Below are positions 33,557 to 35,042 of a stretch of DNA of 35,042 nt, piece after piece (position 1 is the stretch's first letter; the number at the start of each line of letters is the position of its first letter). Where the stretch lies: positions 1 to 35,042 of the forward strand of contig CALGGY010000087.1 of assembly GCA_937915785.1 (NCBI GenBank), in the 5' to 3' direction. Both the position numbers and the translations under genes were made by a program. The notes under the pieces were generated by a model, which worked only from the letters and a program-made list of their open reading frames with translations, was not told the origin of the DNA and searched no databases. This DNA is from an uncultured Bacteroidales bacterium. Lineage in GTDB: Bacteria; Bacteroidota; Bacteroidia; Bacteroidales; P3.

Positions 33557-33590
33557 TTTGTTGTTGGTTTAAAAAAAAGTTGTATCTTTG
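33557..33590 (+). promoter_or_regulatory. promoter of the tRNA-Leu pair
   Basis: TTTG (33557-33560), 22 bp, TATCTTTG (33583-33590) then C. Transcription would start within a few bases of the first tRNA at 33605. Confidence 0.75.
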
Positions 33591-33604
33591 CAGTCCGAAA
33601 AAAT

Positions 33605-33688
33605 GCCCAGGTGGTGAAATTGGTATACACGCCACTTTGAGGGGGTGGTGGCCTTAAGGCCGTGCAAGTTCAAGTCTTGTCCTGGGCA
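33605..33688 (+). tRNA. tRNA-Leu (anticodon GAG)
   Basis: An 84-nt class II tRNA. Acceptor GCCCAGG (33605-33611) pairs with CCTGGGC (33681-33687), discriminator A. The D arm is GTG...CAC around AAATTGGTATA. The anticodon stem CCACT/GGTGG holds loop TTGAGGG, giving GAG, which reads CUU/CUC. A long variable arm GGCCTTAAGGCC is typical of leucine tRNAs. The T arm is GCAAG-TTCAAGT-CTTGT. No CCA is encoded (CTC follows), so the end must be added by nucleotidyltransferase. Confidence 0.97.
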
Positions 33689-33714
33689 CTCAAAAAAAAC
33701 AGATTAGCAATTAA

Positions 33715-33799
33715 GCCCGGGTGGCGGAATTGGTAGACGCGTACGTTTCAGGTGCGTATTTCGCAAGGAGTGCAGGTTCAAGTCCTGTCCCGGGCACCA
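33715..33799 (+). tRNA. tRNA-Leu (anticodon CAG)
   Basis: An 85-nt class II tRNA including an encoded CCA (33797-33799). Acceptor GCCCGGG (33715-33721) pairs with CCCGGGC (33789-33795), discriminator A. The D arm is GCG...CGC, and the anticodon stem TACGT/GCGTA holds loop TTCAGGT, giving CAG, which reads CUG. The long variable arm contains TTTCGCAAGGA, and the T arm is GCAGG-TTCAAGT-CCTGT. It lies 26 bp after the GAG isoacceptor, in one transcript with it. Confidence 0.97.
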
Positions 33800-33848
33800 A
33801 AGGATTTTACAAGTAGTTCAAAATGAACGAAATGTAAAATCCTTTTTC
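33799..33848 (+). terminator. terminator of the tRNA-Leu transcript
   Basis: AAAGGATTTTAC (33799-33810) pairs perfectly with GTAAAATCCTTT (33834-33845), followed by TTC and further Ts. An inner GTTCA/TGAAC stem extends the hairpin. The stem begins at the last base of the encoded CCA. Confidence 0.85.
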
Positions 33849-33849
33849 T

Positions 33850-34184
33850 CTTATGTCCCAATTTTGGCCACCTTTTCGAGAAAGGGAATGAAAAAGGGAA
33901 TCTTTAGATACCTTCAAAAGATCCTTGTCGGAAGTCTTTTGTGAACTTTTATGTTATCCCATTCGAGGCTATTCATGTGGCTCTTCCAGGCAATAACACT
34001 ATTCTATTTCCTCTATTTCCAAAGAAATCATCGCAGATAACATCATAGAAAAAACAATAGAAACTCAATCCCCCTTGTTAAGTATCATTTACGGTGGCTT
34101 CTATAAATTAAAATGCTGTTAATCATTTGGTTATGTCGAAAATTTTGTATATTTTTTCAATGTGACAAACAAAATGCCTTAACC
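33850..34184. other. gene-free, probably decayed DNA after tRNA-Leu
   Basis: About 330 bp with no intact frame. Short forward open stretches (for example around 34020-34110) give plausible protein-like sequence but are broken by stops and have no recognisable family. The place, directly 3' of a tRNA-Leu gene and before two transposase relics, suggests an old integration site, but no integrase or direct repeat of the tRNA end was found. Confidence 0.4.
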
Positions 34185-34373
34185 ATGAAATACCATGATA
34201 ATCAAGGAGTTGGAATATTTGTCGGAGAGTCCACCATTCATGAGTTGCTATAGCAGGGCAACCCGCTTCCGAAACTGGAGGAAATGATTGATTTTGAGTT
34301 GTTCCGCAATATACTGGAACCAGTCTGACAGAAAAAGCGACGCGGGTCACAAGCCGTTAGATCCGACGTTTTT
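34185..34373 (+). pseudogene. 5' remnant of an IS5-type transposase
   Basis: From ATG 34185 the forward frame reads MKYHDNQGVGIFVGESTIHE, LL, stop (TAG 34251-34253), then QGNPLPKLEEMIDFELFR, NILEPV, stop (TGA 34326-34328). The next frame continues DRKSDAGHKPLDP. The run GNPLPKLEEMIDFE...RKS-AG-KPLDP is how many Bacteroidota IS5-family transposases begin (dimer-forming N-terminal region before the DDE domain). There are thus one nonsense codon and one frameshift, and everything after residue about 65 is missing. The IS end relic at 34378-34484 follows directly, so the copy seems to be internally deleted. It is non-functional. The family call is by memory of the pattern and is moderate. Confidence 0.6.
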
Positions 34374-34377
34374 TTCT

Positions 34378-34484
34378 CCGCTTCGCTGTCGAAACGGCCA
34401 CTGGCAGTTTCTTCATCTTAACGCTTTTTTCTCAATGCCTTTAGGCTACCGCCAAACAAATCGTATTCGGTTTTTGTCGGACAC
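34378..34484. mobile_element. IS end relic related to the element at 3798-3968
   Basis: CCGCTTCGCTGTCGAAACGG plus CCACTGG (34378-34404) is 24/27 identical to the reverse complement of 3823-3849. It is followed, as there, by the terminal motif TGTCGGACAC (34475-34484), here 70 bp further on instead of 14. The same order and motifs in both places show a shared IS family. This is probably the right end of the element whose transposase start is at 34185. Confidence 0.6.
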
Positions 34485-34551
34485 TAATAAAAAAAATCAA
34501 ACATCTCGGTTTTCCAATGGTTTGAACAAATAACGTTCGTTGTAATTGACC

Positions 34552-34956
34552 TCAAAAAAAATTGAAAAAATGCACATACTCGTCATGGAATGCATGTTTG
34601 CATGGTGTAAGTTTCCTGATTTTGCACATATAATTTGGAACAGTGCGCAACTGGGATTTGGCATGGGAAAAAGCAGCAAAAACCTTTTGCCAATCAAAAT
34701 TCGCCCGAACGGACTTTTTATCTTTTATCCAAAGTGCACTCGACCTTTTCACATTCATAACAAGCTCCACAACAGATTGGTCGGGTGCCATACTGACCGA
34801 AATGTGTATATGATCTTCAACTCCACCAATAGCATAAACCTTATGCTCCCTTTTCTCGATCACACCAATAATATATTGGAACGACTCCTGATGCCACGAC
34901 TTGTCCAAAACAGCGTCTCGGAATTTCACCGCAAAACCAGATGTATGTATATTTGA
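34552..34956 (-). pseudogene. decayed IS200/IS605-type TnpA (HUH, Y1 transposase)
   Basis: The minus frame is open from TCA AAT ATA at 34956 to the TGA at 34554-34552 but has no ATG at its start (GTG at 34929 is the first usable codon). It reads NIHTSGFAVKFRDAVLDKSW, then FQYIIGVIEKREHKVYAIGG, VEDHIHISVSM with the HUH motif H-I-H, FDWQKVFAAFSHAKSQLRTV and PNY with the candidate catalytic Tyr (100 residues after the GTG), ending HDEYVHFFNFF. This is the TnpA pattern of IS200-like elements, usually about 150 residues. A TAG at 34959-34957 interrupts the N-terminus; upstream of it the same frame continues GKYI, as if once joined. No TnpB is nearby and no subterminal hairpin was recognised. Confidence 0.7.
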
Positions 34957-34959
34957 CTA

Positions 34960-35042
34960 TATGTATTTGCCATCACTTTTATATTATTAAAGAATTCCCC
35001 ATTTTGTACACTATATACCCAAGGCCAGACACAGATCCTCGA
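34960..35042. other. window end without recognisable feature
   Basis: The last 80 bp are AT-rich, with a further in-frame stop for the TnpA relic at 34986-34984. Nothing else is seen. Confidence 0.3.

Noticed and set aside
34123..34350. Minus-strand open frame of 75 codons near the window end
   Set aside because: It is antisense to the IS5-type transposase remnant and has no recognisable motif.

Overview
The window is a chromosomal segment from a member of the Bacteroidota, most likely an uncultured Bacteroidales. Four things point there. Many upstream regions carry the Bacteroidota promoter pattern (TTTG, about 20 bp, TAnnTTTG). Secreted proteins end in type IX secretion (T9SS) sorting domains. 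There is a PorE-like T9SS component. Nqr-type membrane subunits and Bacteroidota-style TIR/TPR proteins are also present. No plasmid, prophage or CRISPR signature was seen; mobile DNA is limited to decayed insertion-sequence relics near 3.8 kb and 34.2-35.0 kb.

Layout. 1-2.4 kb: a forward operon of dihydrofolate reductase, a DUF2156 protein and a GNAT-like protein. 2.4-3.7 kb: gcvT behind a repeat/hairpin region and a clear promoter. 3.7-5.6 kb: an AT-rich accessory patch with a 171-bp MITE-like element and small secreted or lipoprotein genes, one split by an in-frame stop. 5.8-8.8 kb (minus strand): an operon for a Nudix/winged-helix regulator of NrtR type, a VWA-macro-like fusion and an ADP-ribosylglycohydrolase. 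9.2-13.1 kb: two tail-to-tail LTA-synthase-like membrane transferases, one with an apparent frameshift; the minus-strand copy follows an orphan nqrD-nqrE pair. 14.7-21.6 kb: a four-gene operon of exported proteins, including a 990-residue CUB-like/P-domain/PKD/CHU_C protein and a PD40-OmpA-like protein. 21.7-24.8 kb: an alpha/beta hydrolase, a PorE-like protein and a small cytosolic protein. 24.8-29.4 kb (minus strand): an operon for a TPR lipoprotein, a membrane-anchored TIR protein and a large exported TPR protein. 29.5-32.0 kb: a T9SS-secreted protein. 32.3-33.8 kb: aroB and two tRNA-Leu genes with a strong terminator. 33.85-35.0 kb: decayed mobile DNA.

Two operons look most like under-described systems. 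The first (5.8-8.8 kb) joins a predicted ADP-ribose/NAD sensor with an ADP-ribose-handling hydrolase and a VWA-macro fusion, behind a promoter whose start region is a perfect palindrome. The second (24.8-29.4 kb) would place a TIR domain that keeps its WxxxE glutamate in the cytoplasm, linked through one membrane helix to a periplasmic beta domain, with TPR partners outside the membrane. Both readings are inferred from domains and gene order. All domain calls come from reading motifs by eye, without database searches.
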